Source: Sarcophilus harrisii
Lineage: Eukaryota; Chordata; Mammalia; Dasyuromorphia; Dasyuridae
Assembly: GCF_902635505.1 (NCBI RefSeq)
Contig: NC_045426.1
Location: 333,240,374 to 333,304,373 of the forward strand
Direction of reading: 5' to 3'
DNA length: 64,000 nucleotides
Under the pieces are notes generated by a model. The model searched no databases. It saw nothing but the letters and a program-made list of their open reading frames with translations, and was not told the origin of the DNA. Of this stretch, positions 50,931-62,477 are shown piece after piece. The stretch's first letter is position 1. The number at the start of each line of letters is the position of its first letter. The position numbers and the translations under genes were made by a program.

Positions 50931-52017
50931 AACAAACAAATGGAAAATCATCCAGGAAGATGATAATGAATATTTTATAAAATAGTGGTACTGGGGATGA
51001 TTACAAGACACAACATCGAGTCCAACATAAAAGAGACAGAAAAGTTGTATTTGTTTATGTGTGTGCGTGACCCTTTTCTTCTCAAAATCTTGTTACCACT
51101 TCTTGAAGCCGTACTTTTCTCCCTTCACCAGCCAAACACCAGACTTTTTGCCTAGGAGTTATTTAATTAGAATAAAAATTCTCAGGTTAATGATGTGAAG
51201 CCCAGAATTCTGATTTGCATGTGATTTACATGAAATTCAACAAGCATTTATTAAACACGGGTGAGGGATGAGACATTTCCTATAATGCTAGGAATCCAAA
51301 GATGAACCAAGTCATAAACTCTGCCCTAAAAGAGATTCCGTTCCCTTTTTGGAGATGGAGGTGGAATAAGACATATATTATGACACAAGTTAGAATATGG
51401 TGAGGCAAAGAAGTCCCCTCAAAGTCCTCGGAGAATTTTGTAGAAAGAGAAATCATTCCAGAATCATAGGATATTGAAGCTAAAAAGCCCCTTTGAGCTC
51501 ATTTAACCCCTTCTTTTGGTCAGATGAGGAAAGTGAGACTTCCATTTTATTAGAAGAGAACATATACACCATATAAGAACCCAAAGTAGCTAAGGAAGGG
51601 AAGAGAAGAGGAATTGGGGACGCTCAGGAAAGGCTTCATGATGAAGGTGATATTTGAATTAAGTTTCAAATGAAGTAAAGGAGTCAAAGGGATGCACTAG
51701 GGGCCTTCTAAAGCAAAGAGAAGGAAATGAGATCGGGAGTCATTTGCTGTGAGAATCAAAGAAGATGATATATATGATGTGTCTTACAAACCACAAGGAG
51801 TTTGAGAATATTAGTTGTTCTCCAAATCTGGCCCGAAGGCAAGTTTGCTTCTGCTTTGCTCACCTATGCTGACCAGCCCCTGTGTTAGGATTGTGTGTGA
51901 TGGAGTGAACCCTGTGGGCATTAGAAAAGACTGGGGGGCTTCCCTCACTGTTGATCAGGGCAGAGCCCAGAGCTTCTGACCCCAACTCCAGGCTCTGTGA
52001 CTTCCCATCTATTACAG
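50931..52017. other. DNA just upstream of SLC5A11 coding exon 1
   Basis: A LINE2-like copy at about 51235-51700 (TTCAACAAGCATTTATTAAA…GAAAGGCTTCATGATGAAGG). The 51720-52017 stretch is repeat-poor and ends in the inferred acceptor. No TATA-type promoter was identified. Confidence 0.4.
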
Positions 52018-52056
52018 ATAGATGCAACTCTGCAGGACAAGCAAAAGACTACGGCC
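52018..52056 (+). other. 5' UTR part of SLC5A11 first coding exon (inferred acceptor)
   Basis: A pyrimidine-rich run ending CTATTACAG at 52017 looks like a 3' splice site 39 bases before the start codon. This implies at least one upstream non-coding exon. A transcript that begins within or just upstream of this exon cannot be excluded. Confidence 0.45.
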
Positions 52057-52191
52057 ATGGAGAGGATCCGAAGCAGCCCCTTGCCTTCCCATCGTGATGA
52101 CCTGGAGGCCTTTCCAGACAAGAGACTGGAGACTGTGGACATTGTGGTGTTGGTGCTCTATTTCGTGTTCGTCTTAGCTGTAGGACTTTGG
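52057..52191 (+). CDS. SLC5A11: SLC5A11 coding exon 1: N terminus and first membrane segment
   Basis: The start codon at 52057 sits in a good Kozak context (ACGGCCATGG) and gives MERIRSSPLPSHRDDLEAFP, matching the length and spacing of the human N terminus (LDAFP in the same place). Forty-five codons end at GLW, after the hydrophobic stretch IVVLVLYFVFVLAVGLW (about residues 29-45), the extra N-terminal helix of the SLC5/LeuT fold. An upstream in-frame ATG at 51997 is rejected because an acceptor-like CTATTACAG at 52009-52017 lies between it and the coding start. The donor is GTAAGG. Confidence 0.92.
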
Positions 52192-53083
52192 GTAAGGCAA
52201 GGATTGTGGTTCCTTCACACCCTAGGGCTCTGCCATTAGCTGACTAGCAACCAGAGGGGTCTTTCTGAAGGAAAAAGATGAATGAATGAATGAAACATTC
52301 ATTGTGTTCACTATATACCAAGATCTCTGCTAAGAGCTGAGGAGAGAACAAATAGAAAATCAAGACAGTCCCTCTTCCCAGTGAGACTACACTTTAATTT
52401 GGGGAGATAAAAGAGAATTAAGCTACAGGTCAGATAGTACCCATGGGTCAGGAGAATATAGTAGCTGGACAGATGGCAAAGCACGGAAGCCTTGAATTTT
52501 ACCAGAAGGCTTGTAATTTGTGACTTTATGCTCATCCAAGTTGTATGAGCTCCCTCTACATTACCACTGGGAGTGAGCCTGATTGGAATAGAATTATAGA
52601 TTCCCTCACTAGGCTGGAACAGGTCCAGTGCCAATCAGGAGCAGGGAAGAAGAAAGGGCTTTGATAGAAAGATTGGGGAGATTATTTGCCAGATTTAGAC
52701 TTAGCCTCCTGTAGTTTTCTGGATGAGATCCAACAGATAGCATTAAATAGAAATTCTCTGCCACTACCCCCTACCCCCATTGCCCCTTACCTTGGTTTAC
52801 TTAAACTTTTACATTCCCTACAACAATGTCAGAGTTCCACTAGGTCTTGAAAAGTCCTGCTTAAGGGCTCTTGGAGGATTTCCTGGTTGATTCCAGCAGG
52901 GTTTAAGACTCTTGCTCCAGGAGGCATTCCTATTCCCTGCAGCTGGCCTGGCTGCCATCCCCTGCCATCCCAAACCATGGCATCCCCTGGCTGCCATATT
53001 TGGGGCCACAACCACATTGACAACTACTTTCAGGTAAGAGTGGTTTTCCTACCTAGAATGGACTTTCTCTATCTGTGTTTCAG
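52192..53083 (+). other. SLC5A11 intron 1 (in coding sequence)
   Basis: A GAAT run and a LINE2-like fragment lie at about 52278-52470; the rest is unassigned. Confidence 0.6.
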
Positions 53084-53155
53084 TCTATGTGGAAGACCAA
53101 GAGAGACACTGTCCAAGGCTACTTCCTAGCTGGAGGGGACATGACGTGGTGGCCG
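53084..53155 (+). CDS. SLC5A11: SLC5A11 coding exon 2 (SMWKTKRDTVQGYFLAGGDM…)
   Basis: Twenty-four codons between CTGTGTTTCAG and GTGAGT. The residues KTKRDTVQGYFLAGGDMTWWP form the cytoplasmic linker after the first helix and the start of the next one. The motif (G)YFLAGR/G-x-M-x-WWP is shared by SLC5 sugar transporters, and the GGDM variant is the one I associate with SLC5A11. Exon length is a multiple of three and phase 0 on both sides. Confidence 0.93.
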
Positions 53156-54290
53156 GTGAGTAGGGCTGGGGCTCAGCAGAGTCTCCCTAGTGGAGACAAG
53201 GAGTATTCCCTAGAATGGTAGTGTAGATCCCTCTTAGAGATCAGATTGGATAGGGCCAGGCCATCTCCAGCCAGGGGCAAAAGGAAGAAATGAGCAACCT
53301 TGTCCCTCTTTTAGCTCCATTGGGACATCCAAGTCCTCATGATTTGATGTGAAGGTTAAAGGTGATCACTTAAGTCACACTCAAAGAGCATTCTGAGCTT
53401 GTGGACTGTTTTCCATCACTTTCCTAATAAATTATCATTAGGGATCTCAGGGTCAGAGGGCTTCAAAGCTTCTTAACTCACCACCGGAGAGCAAGGGGGC
53501 TTTCTTTGCCCCATTATAATTCCATGGCATCTGTGGCTGCTTGGATAATAAATATGTTAAAGCTCCTGGAGCCCATTCTATTTCACCCTCTGCCTCTCTT
53601 GGTGACTCTCCAATTAGTGCTTGATGGCTGTCCTATCTGGGGGACTTTTCATAAGCAATATTTGTTGTTGTTTGCCCTTTGTTCTCAGAGAAGACCATGA
53701 CAATCAGGGAGGGGAAGCTATGACATATAATACAGTTGGATTTAAGTAAGGGAGGCTGGGCAAGGTTACCTGCCTCATTTTCCCCTCCAGAGCCATCTGG
53801 GTCCAGTGGCAAGATGAGATGACTAGAGATGGCCCTAGAAGAAATGGGAAAACTTGGCCTTTTTAAGTTAAGGTCTTTAGCAGGTCTCAGTTTAATTGAG
53901 GTTGCTCCCATTCAGTGATTAAAGCTAGGTAGCAATTAGGTAAAGAATCTACTTTTTCACCTCGTCCAAAAAAAATCTAAATAAATGAATGAATGAATCG
54001 GGAGGGGGAGAGGGATGACACTTAAAGTTTCTGGCCAAAGCAGAAATGACTATTTACATTCAATCTGAGTCAATCAGGACCTGAAACAAAAAGTTATGGT
54101 AACATTAGGCTTTCTTCAAATCCCTGACTAAATTATCACCCTCTTTTACTAGTAAAGATGGAACCAGGGGCGATAGAGAAGTCCAATAGCCTGTGAAGTC
54201 CTTCAGCCCTCTACCCCAGACTGAGTTATGTGGGCTCTGAAGCCATTCAGGGCTCAGCCTTTTCATGCTGACATACCCTTCTCCCCACAG
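53156..54290 (+). other. SLC5A11 intron 2
   Basis: Largely repeat-poor; CTCF-, promoter- or exon-like signals were not convincing. Confidence 0.6.
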
Positions 54291-54395
54291 GTGGGAGCTT
54301 CTCTCTTCGCCAGTAACATAGGAAGTGGGCATTTCATTGGCCTGGCTGGATCAGGAGCAGCCGTGGGGATTTCAGTAACAGCTTATGAGTTCAAT
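54291..54395 (+). CDS. SLC5A11: SLC5A11 coding exon 3: sodium/sugar-binding helix 1
   Basis: Thirty-five codons (residues 70-104) between CCCCACAG and GTAAGT, starting [20 protein letters not shown] and ending VTAYEFN. This is the broken first core helix of the LeuT fold. Counting from the start codon puts N78, H83 and E102 in exactly the positions of the SGLT1 sugar-contacting residues, and A76 and I79 where SGLT1 coordinates sodium at the Na2 site. All are intact, so substrate and ion binding are expected to be preserved. Confidence 0.95.
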
Positions 54396-55689
54396 GTAAG
54401 TATTTTATTCAATCAACAAACTGTTAGAATTTTTATTGATTTTCATTCTTGTCATTGTTTTAACATCACTTTAGTTTCCAATTATGATCCATCATTAGCC
54501 TTCAGGCGTCATGACCGGTTCTTGCCATTGATCAGAGTTCTTAAGTCTTTCCAAGTTGTTTTTCTTTACAGTGTTGCAGTTTCTCTATAAAATGTTCTCC
54601 TGCTTCTTCTTACTTCAGTCTACATCAATTCTTACAAGTCTCTCAAGGAATCTGTCACCCTCTCTTGTGGGGTCTCTTAAAGTGGGACCTTCTGTATACC
54701 TAGATCATGACCTGAATCATTTTGAAAGAGAAAGAAGAGAGTTCCTGCATTCCATTCATTCATTTATTCTTTCAACACTTTGTGTTAATGTATAATATGC
54801 GTACACAGGATACCATGTGTTGTGTATCTACTTGATTTTGGGTTGGTGCTTGGTGGATATTCTGATCTCATTGAGCTTCCAATCTTGTAGGGAGACCTAA
54901 GACATAAACAGGGATAGCTAAGTAATTTATACATCAGAATATGAGGGAGATTTCACTGAAATGAAATGGAATATTTGGGAAATTGGGAGATAAACAACAG
55001 TAGTAAAGGATGTGGGTTTTTTTCTTGACATTATTTTGACAGTTAAATGCCAAAACACCTACTTTAAATGCAAAGTGAAGACTTGGATGGAGCTGGGCTT
55101 AGAGTTAGAGTTGGATTCATATCCAACCTCAATCATTTATTAACTGTGAGCCCTACATAGTCCCTTAACTTCTGTTTCAGTTTCTTCTACTATAAAAGGG
55201 GATAATCATAGTACCTACGGGCAAGGATTGTTGTAAGGATCAAATGAGATCATCAAATGAGGTAATATTTGTAAAGTGCTTAGCACAATCTTTGGTATAT
55301 AGTAGGCACTTAATAAATGCATCTTTCTTTATTCTAGCTCTAAATTTCAGATCCTCTAAAGCAAGGTTTCTTAAACTTTTTCCACTTTTCATGTGAGAAA
55401 TTTTTATTTGACCCCAAGTACATAGGTATATAAAATGGATATACAAATCAAACATTCAATAATAATAAATCATCATTTCACAACCCCCCACATTCAGTTA
55501 TGACAGTTTAAGAGGCTGATCACTAAAGCACAATTTTCAAATGAAATCTAAACTTCTCTCTTTTCCCTGTTCACTTCCAGGCTCAGATTATTGCCTGTTA
55601 CCAATCCAAATTAACCTCTTATTTTTTGAATCAGTCACTCAGCTGTGTATGTTTGTAGAACTGGAACAATATTGTGCTTTCCTCCACAG
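54396..55689 (+). other. SLC5A11 intron 3
   Basis: A LINE2-like piece at about 54750-54965, a CORE-SINE at about 55080-55325 and the hAT-like copy 3 at 55362-55518. Confidence 0.6.
55362..55518. mobile_element. hAT-like short DNA transposon, copy 3 (SLC5A11 intron 3)
   Basis: A compact 157-bp copy with ends CAAGGTTTCTTAAACTTTTT and ACAGTTTAAGAGGCTG, clear inverted repeats. Interior matches copies 1 and 2. It lies just upstream of exon 4 in the sense direction. Confidence 0.6.
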
Positions 55690-55749
55690 GGTATCTTTTC
55701 AGTGCTGATGCTGGGCTGGATCTTCCTTCCTATTTACATTGCTGGAGGG
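55690..55749 (+). CDS. SLC5A11: SLC5A11 coding exon 4 (GIFSVLMLGWIFLPIYIAGG)
   Basis: A short 20-codon exon in phase 0 between CTCCACAG and GTAAGT. It forms a hydrophobic transmembrane helix and matches GLFSVLMLAWIFLPIYIAG of the human protein as I recall it. The last codon is GGG (Gly), where I remember Gln in human; this is at the exon edge and could be a lineage difference. Confidence 0.93.
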
Positions 55750-55906
55750 GTAAGTCTGATTGGGGGTAGGGGAAGGATATTAAAACCTCAGGTTAAAGTA
55801 CATTGGGATAGTAACCTCTTCCATTCATTTGTTCTTTCAACCAACAAGCATTTATAGATCTCCTAGGGGGGAAGCATCCTGGAGTAGGAAAAATGCAATT
55901 TAGAAT

Positions 55907-56143
55907 GAGGTAGTTGTTCAGTCATGTCCAACTCTTTGTGATCTTATTTGAAGTTTTCTTAGCAAAAATACTGCCGTTTTCTTCTCTGGCTCATTTTACA
56001 GATCAGGAAACTGAGACAAATAGTTATGTGACTTGCCTAGAATCATACAACTATTAAGTGCCTGAGGCTAGATTTAAAGCCAAGCCAATGAGTCTTTTAA
56101 CTTCAGGTCCTGTACTTTATATATTGCACCACGTAGCTGCCCC
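55907..56143 (-). mobile_element. marsupial tRNA-derived SINE, long form
   Basis: GTTGTTCAGTCATGTCCAAC…TTCTTAGCAAAAATACTGCC…CACCACGTAGCTGCCCC, antisense to SLC5A11. Confidence 0.8.
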
Positions 56144-57843
56144 TGAATTCCAACTCTGGTCCTCAGTATACATGTAAACTTGGACACATTTCCCCTTTCT
56201 GGACTTCATTCTCTTCATCTGTAAAGTATCTAGCCAAATGCTAATTTGGCTTTCCTTTTTAAAAAAGTGTTTATTTTTTATTCTGACCTCAACACCAATA
56301 AAATGAGTATTTCCATACATAAATAATGGAACAAAAAACGAGAATGAAATGTCTATCTCTATTACATATAAATTGCTTTCCTTTTTAAATACAGGATAAC
56401 TTCATGTAACTTTCAAAGCTGTCATACTTGTCTATTTCCTTCTGTTCTTTTCTGTGCGTTTTTAATAATTCTGCAGTGACTTTCATAGTTTTCTTCTTTG
56501 ATAACCCCATGACTAATCTCCAACTCCCTCTCATCTCCCCAAAATGGAAAAAATCCCCTGTAACAAATATACATAGTCAAGCAAGAGAACTATCTCCATT
56601 GTCTAGGTTCAAAAATATCTGTTTCTGCAAGTTGAGTATATACAATACTTTCAGAGATGAGAATGCTGAACATGTTTCATCATTGCTCCTCTGCTCCTGA
56701 GAATCCTTTCAACACAAAACTCCATTAACCCTAAAGTTTGTGTAAAAGTTAGCATCAGAATCAGGACTCCCAGGTAAGAGTACTCCCACACATCCCAACA
56801 ATTTTCCATCAATCCACTTGGACTTCCCTCTTATTGCTGCTGTGGGGAAGAATGGTCATCAATTAGACATCTTTGGACTAATCTTTCAAATATGTATCCA
56901 TAGCACAAACTAATGTGCCCCAAACCTTCTGGGAAGGGTTACAAAAATAACCATCCTAGAGCACCAGTTGCACATTTTGACTACAGAAAGGCCAGTTTCT
57001 GACCCTATAGTTGAGGGAAGCAGGCAGAATCTTCAGCTTTATATGGTAAGAAGTTATGGACCTGATTGGCTAAGTGTGGAGAAAGAAGCTCATCATCAGC
57101 AAATTGACTCGTTGCCCCAGAATGGGTGAATTTGTTTGGTCTCAGCAATTAATTAAGTACCATCTATTATTCAATCAGCAAGCATTTAATGACTACCTTC
57201 TGTATATCAGGAACTATGATAGGCACTGGTGATACAAAGGCTATGAATGAAATAATTGGTCTACACAAGGATTTTTGCTTTCTAGGGCAAGGATGGAGAT
57301 CTATCTCAGTGAAGAGCTCCTTAGTGAGGAAATAACATTTTTCCCAATTATTGATGCATTTTATCATGACAGGGAAGCAAGTAGATGAGCATCTTCACTC
57401 CATTCCTGCAATCTCTTCCTTCTTATTGCCACCCCCTAGTTTCTCTTGATTCCTCCAAGTTTTAGCTGGTCTTACCTTCTAAAACTTTTTCCCAATTCTC
57501 TTCAATATTAGTGCCTTCTTTCTTAGATTCTCTTTAATTTATCCTATCTAAATCTTATTTGTACATAATTGCTTACATTTGGCTCATTCAGAGCAGGGGA
57601 TTGATTTTTGCCTTACTTTGTAGCCTCAGTACAAACATAATGCTTAGCATATAATAGGTACTTATTGATCTAATTTCTTTGAGAAAGTTCCCTGAAACTT
57701 ATTCACTAAGCCATATAGGTTAAATTGGCATTGAAGAAGAGAATTTCCTCACTGGGAAATTCTTCACACTGGTGAAAACCACAAGATCAATAATTTAGAA
57801 TTGGATTTAACTTAGTCTTCTCACCCCCTTATCTGTGTATAAC

Positions 57844-57985
57844 ATTCCTTTCTGAGAGATAATATAATATAATGGATAGGATATCATATTGGACTGGAGT
57901 CAAGAAGACTTCAGATTCCTTTCTGAGAGGTAATACAATATAATGGATAGGTTATCACATTGGACTGGAGTCAGGAAGAATTCAG
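57844..57985 (+). repeat. tandem duplication of a 71-bp unit inside a SINE
   Basis: Units 57844-57914 and 57915-57985 share ATTCCTTTCTGAGAG…TTGGACTGGAGTCA-GAAGA-TTCAG with few differences. The SINE then continues with GATTCAAATCTTACCTTGGA to about 58130. Confidence 0.88.
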
Positions 57986-58194
57986 ATTCAAATCTTACCT
58001 TGGACACTTAGGAACTGTGTGAGATGGAACAGGTCATAGCCTCACTGTGCCTCAGTTTCCTCATCTGTAAAATAAGTGAATAGGATTCCATGGCCTCTAA
58101 AATCTCCTTATGCTTTAAATCTATAGTCCTTTTTTTCTCTTTTTAAGAAAAGGTCTGCCAGGTGGTAGACCTACCTCTTCTCTCACTTCTCCTT

Positions 58195-58860
58195 AAAATT
58201 TTTTTCATTTGATATATACTTTTTATTTTCTCCAGTTACATGTAAAACAATTTTTTACATTTGTTTTTAAAACTTTGAGTTCCAGATGCTCTCCATTCCT
58301 CCCCACTCTCCCTACTCCCCCCATTAAGAAGGCACATGTGATGTTATGCAAAACATTTCCATAAAAGTCATGTTGCAAAAGAATATGTAAATTCCCACTC
58401 CAGAGAAAAATAAAGTAAAAAAGGAGTATGTTTCAATCTGTATTAAGATACAATCAGTTTTTTCTCTTAGCATTTTTCATCATAAGTCCTCCAGAGTAGT
58501 CCACAGCGGATCCTCCCAGAACATTACTCTTACTTTGTACATTGTACATTTCACTTTGTAAGAGCTCATGGAGGACTTTCCAGGTTTTTCTGATAGCATC
58601 CTGCTCATTATTTCCCATGGAACAAAATATTCCTTCATAATCATATACCACAATTTATTTAGCCACCCCTCCAACTGAGGGGCATCCACTCAATTTCCAA
58701 TTCTTTGACCTGAGAAAAGAGCAGTTATAAATATTTTTGTACCTATAGGTCCTTTCCTTTTTTAAAAAATCTTTTTTTGGGATTCATGTTTAGTAGTGGT
58801 ATTGCTAGGTCAAAGGAGATGCGTGATTTTATGGATAGCCCTTTGGGCACTGTTCATATC
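58195..58860 (-). mobile_element. L1 3' end in SLC5A11 intron 4, antisense
   Basis: 3' UTR wording (CAGTTACATGTAAAACAATT) followed by ORF2 C-terminal codons on the minus strand (AWKVLH-like RKTWKVLHELLQSEM and EGWLNKLWYMIM), then TTTAGTAGTGGTATTGCTAG. Broken and 5'-truncated. Confidence 0.8.
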
Positions 58861-59150
58861 TTTAAATCATTTATCAGTTGTCCCTGTAAATTTTTTATCT
58901 AACTTTCTGATCAAGCATGGGACTCAACTGGTTAGTGCTACATTTTTCTTCCGATTTCCTTATTTCCTCCTCTCTGATCTCTTCTGTACTAGTTGGGAAA
59001 CCACCACTATCTTTTTTCTGAGATCCTGGGAGCCCAGCACCCTGTGCTTTGGAGCAGGGGAGCTCTGCTGTGAGTGTGGTTCCACACTTTAATGAGTTAT
59101 GAATCAGCTTGGAGCGCCTAAAACCAGATCTATCTTCCCTCCTCTCCCAG

Positions 59151-59255
59151 GTCACCACCATGCCTGAATACTTACGAAAGAGATTTGGAGGCAAACGGAT
59201 TCCCTTGTTTTTGGCTATTCTCTATTTGTTCATCTACATCTTCACCAAAATCTCG
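59151..59255 (+). CDS. SLC5A11: SLC5A11 coding exon 5 ([14 protein letters not shown]…IFTKIS)
   Basis: Thirty-five codons (residues 125-159) between CCTCTCCCAG and GTAAGA. It starts with [14 protein letters not shown], a loop highly conserved across SLC5 sugar transporters, then [17 protein letters not shown], the next transmembrane helix. The exon is preceded by a 3.4-kb intron containing two SINEs, a tandem 71-bp duplication and an L1 fragment. Confidence 0.95.
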
Positions 59256-60362
59256 GTAAGAACTCAACTTTAAAGCTTTCCCTTATCATCATCCTTCCAA
59301 AGACAAAGACTGAGTCACTACCGTGTGCATCCCTCATAACTGGTGCAGGTGTCGATGTGATCACTAGATCAAGTTCCAGTCACTCCTTGGAAAGTACTAG
59401 CTGCCATATTTTTCTTTTCCTCATTTCCTCTTTTCTCAGTGATGACTTTTTCCATCTGGAAATGGGAATTACACTTCAAAAGAGAAGTGGAAAAGAAAGG
59501 TAGAGCTAGGGAAAGAGAAAAAAAGAAAGGGATGGAAGAATAAGGAGAGGAAAGGAAAAAAGTGGGGAGGAGTAGGGAGGGAAAAGATAAAAAATTGGAA
59601 GAGAGGATGACAGGGGAAATAGGTAACAGAGATTCTTCTCTTTCCCGGAAGTGGCCAAAAGTAGCTAGACAAATGGCTTACTCCTTGGCTTAAAGTAAAA
59701 GGTAAAACTTAGTGAAGGTGCATGAGCTACTGAACAGTCATTGCTTTCCAGTCCTAAATAAGCTGGACCTAGTTTCCTCATAGGAGCTACATCAAACCAG
59801 GGTCAGCTCCCTTGGCAGATCATACTTCGAGTCAATGCTCCAAGACTGGCTTTAGTAAAGTGACCTGGGTATTAGAAAATTGAATGTTAAGGCTCACTGC
59901 TCCCCGTAATCACCTTCCCACACACATGTCTCTTTGAACAATCAAACAAACTGATTGGACACGGAAAGCACCTCTCAATGGGGAATGATTTATTTCAGCA
60001 ATCCCAGGGTCTAGGTTAGTGAAGAATGACCTAAATTCAGGGAGAAGATGCTAACCTTAACTCTAGTAAGATATTGTCTGTCAGTCAAAATGAATTATTT
60101 GTCTTTCCAATAGTGAAAGAAAGAAAATAGGAATTTATCCACCAGGGGAGGCAAGGAGGGGAAAGAAGAAGCAGCTTTTCCATCAAGTAGGAAGCATGGA
60201 GTGATAGAATGGAAAAAGTACTGGACTCAGTGTCTGGAAAACCAGACTTTATATCTCACCTCTGACACACTCTCTCAGTCTTAGGTTTCTCATCTTTAAA
60301 ACCAGGGAGTTGTACTAAATGGACTTTCTGCTCTACCTCAGTGGTATTACCTATTTCTTCAG
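59256..60362 (+). other. SLC5A11 intron 5
   Basis: Purine-rich stretch at about 59480-59620 and a CORE-SINE at about 60190-60330 directly before the acceptor. No other feature. Confidence 0.6.
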
Positions 60363-60468
60363 GTGGACATGTATGCAGGAGCCATCTTTATCCAGCAATC
60401 CTTACACCTGGACTTGTACATTGCAGTGGTGGGGCTGCTGGCAATTACAGCTCTGTACACAGTGGCAG
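60363..60468 (+). CDS. SLC5A11: SLC5A11 coding exon 6 (VDMYAGAIFIQQSLHLDLY…)
   Basis: Thirty-five codons plus one base (phase 1) between CTATTTCTTCAG and GTAAGG. It encodes VDMYAGAIFIQQSLHLDLY, whose aspartate aligns with D161 of SGLT1, then AVVGLLAITALYTVAG, a membrane helix that carries the start of the sodium:solute symporter signature. The split glycine codon is completed by exon 7 at 63991. Confidence 0.95.
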
Positions 60469-60744
60469 GTAAGGCTGAAACCCCTGGAGATGTCATTGGG
60501 AGGTCTCAAGTTAGCAATTAATGTGGTACTGTCCAGGAGACTCAAGCACTTTTTGCCAGAAATGATTTCTGCACCCTTCCATCCAACAGCACTGTCTGAT
60601 GGGTAATCAAGGTCCCTTCCCAACACTGGAAGCACAAAACCATTCATTAGAAATGGCCAACCTATTTATCATGACCCTTTTCAAAGCAGGAACATGAGAC
60701 TTGGATCAGTGAAATCACATGGCAAATCCCCATGTTCCCTGGCA

Positions 60745-61315
60745 TAAAAAATATTTAATAATAAAAAACAATAGCATTCCATATTGAGTGGATCCCCATC
60801 AATTGGAGAATGGCTGAATTATGGTACATGAATGTAATGGAATATTATTGTTCTGTAAGAAATGACCAGCAGGATGATTCCAGAAAAATTGGGAAAAACT
60901 CATATGAACTGATGCCGAGTGAAGTAAGCAGAACCAAGAGAACACTGTTACACAACATGTGATGAGCAACTATGATCAACTTGACTTCTTTCAACAATGA
61001 AATTATTCAAAACAATTCCAATAAACTTGGAATGGAAAGTGCCATCCACTCCCAGAGAGAGAACTGTGGAGACTAAATGTGGATTGAAGCATACTATTTT
61101 CATTTGTTGTTGTTGTTTGTTTCTTTTTTCTTTCTTATTTTTCCCCCTTTGATCTGATTTTTCTTGCACAACATGACAAATATGGAAATACATTTAAAAG
61201 AATTGCACATATTTAACATGTCTTAGATTGCTTGCTATCATGAGTCTTACAAAAATGAATATTGAAAACTATCTTTACATGAATTTGGAAAAATAAAATA
61301 CTATTAAAAAGAAAA
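60745..61315 (+). mobile_element. L1 3' end, sense
   Basis: CATCAATTGGAGAATGGCTG…GGAATATTATTGTTCTGTAA…TGAACTGATGCCGAGTGAAG are the last ORF2 codons, followed by the 3' UTR and a tail AAAATAAAATACTATTAAAA. Confidence 0.85.
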
Positions 61316-61317
61316 GA

Positions 61318-61865
61318 ATATCTTGAGTTCCAAATTTTTTCCCTCCCTCCCTTGTTTCCCCACTCCCCAAACTGATATAGGTTATACTTGCACAATCATT
61401 TTAAACATGTTTCCATATCAATCATGTTGTGAAAGAAAAATTAGAACAAAAGGGAAAATAACCATGAGGAAAAAAATAAACAAAAAAAAGGTGATAATGG
61501 CATATTTCTATCCACATTCAGTCTCCATAATTCTCTCTCTGAGATATGAATGACATTTTCTCAAGACTGTTGGATTCAAGACAGACATCTCAAGTCTATT
61601 GGAATTGTCTTGAATCACTATATTGCTGAAAAGATGTTAAGTCTATCATGGTTGATCATCTTGCTGTTATTGTGTACAATGTTCTCCTGGTTCTGCTCAC
61701 TTTACTCAATATCAGTTGATGTAAATCTTTCCAGGTTTTTCTGATCATTTTTATAGAACAATAATATTCCATGACATTCATATACCATAACTCATTAAGC
61801 CATTCCAATTGATGAGCATGACTCAATTTCCAATTCCTTGCCATCACAAAAAGGGCGGCTGCTTA
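61318..61865 (-). mobile_element. L1 3' end, antisense, abutting the previous one tail to tail
   Basis: TTGAGTTCCAAATTTTTTCC…AAAATTAGAACAAAAGGGAA…TTCCATGACATTCATATACC, ending in ORF2 codons on the minus strand (ELWYMNVMEYYCSI). Confidence 0.82.
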
Positions 61866-62247
61866 GGGTCTTTCAATAGTTTCCCATTGCCAGTAAAATA
61901 AAGGGCAGAGCTTTGTTATTCTAGAGTCTCCATAATACAGCTCCCACATATCTTAATTTTAACTTATTTTACTTTCCTAAAAGCACTCCTCTTCAACCAA
62001 ATTGATCTGTTCATGTACTGTCTACCTGAACATTCCACTTAATTGTGGATCTTTCCCAAAGTTTTGATCTTGGTCTTCTAGGTCTTTCAGATAGTCAGAA
62101 CTTAATAAATGCTTGAATTAAACTGAATTGCCTTCTTTTTTACAGTCTCCTTAGGAGAACTTACCCATCCAACTTAAATATTTTCAGCAACCACAGACTT
62201 TTTGGTGCTGGAGTAACTTTGAGGTACCTGTAACTACTCCATGTCAA

Positions 62248-62470
62248 AGTACTGGGCCTGGAGTTAGGAAAACCTAAGTTCAAATGTGATCTCAGCTATT
62301 TACCAGATATGTGACCTCTGAGGAAATCTTTGAACCCTGCTAGGCTTTAGTTTTCTTATCTATCTAATGGGGATGTTAATAAATAGCACCTACCTCCCAT
62401 GGTGGTTGTGGAGATTAAATGAGGTTGTATTTGTAAAGCACTTAGCAGAGTGTACAACACAAAGTAGTTG
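62248..62470 (+). repeat. CORE-SINE, nearly full length
   Basis: GGGCCTGGAGTTAGGAAAAC…GTTCAAATGTGATCTCAGC…AATAGCACCTACCTCCCATG…TTTGTAAAGCACTTAGCAGA. Confidence 0.7.
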
Positions 62471-62477
62471 TTAACAA

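Larger units (their letters stand above)
55750..59150 (+). other. SLC5A11 intron 4 (3.4 kb)
   Basis: Contains a long-form SINE (55907-56143, minus), an old L1 fragment at about 56480-56780, LINE2-like pieces near 57170 and 57590, a CORE-SINE with a tandem duplication at about 57844-58130 and an L1 3' end at 58195-58860. The stretch 58861-59150 is unassigned. Confidence 0.65.

Noticed and set aside
51997-52056. Upstream in-frame ATG for SLC5A11
   Set aside because: An acceptor-like CTATTACAG lies between it and the Kozak-context ATG at 52057, and family members start near the latter.
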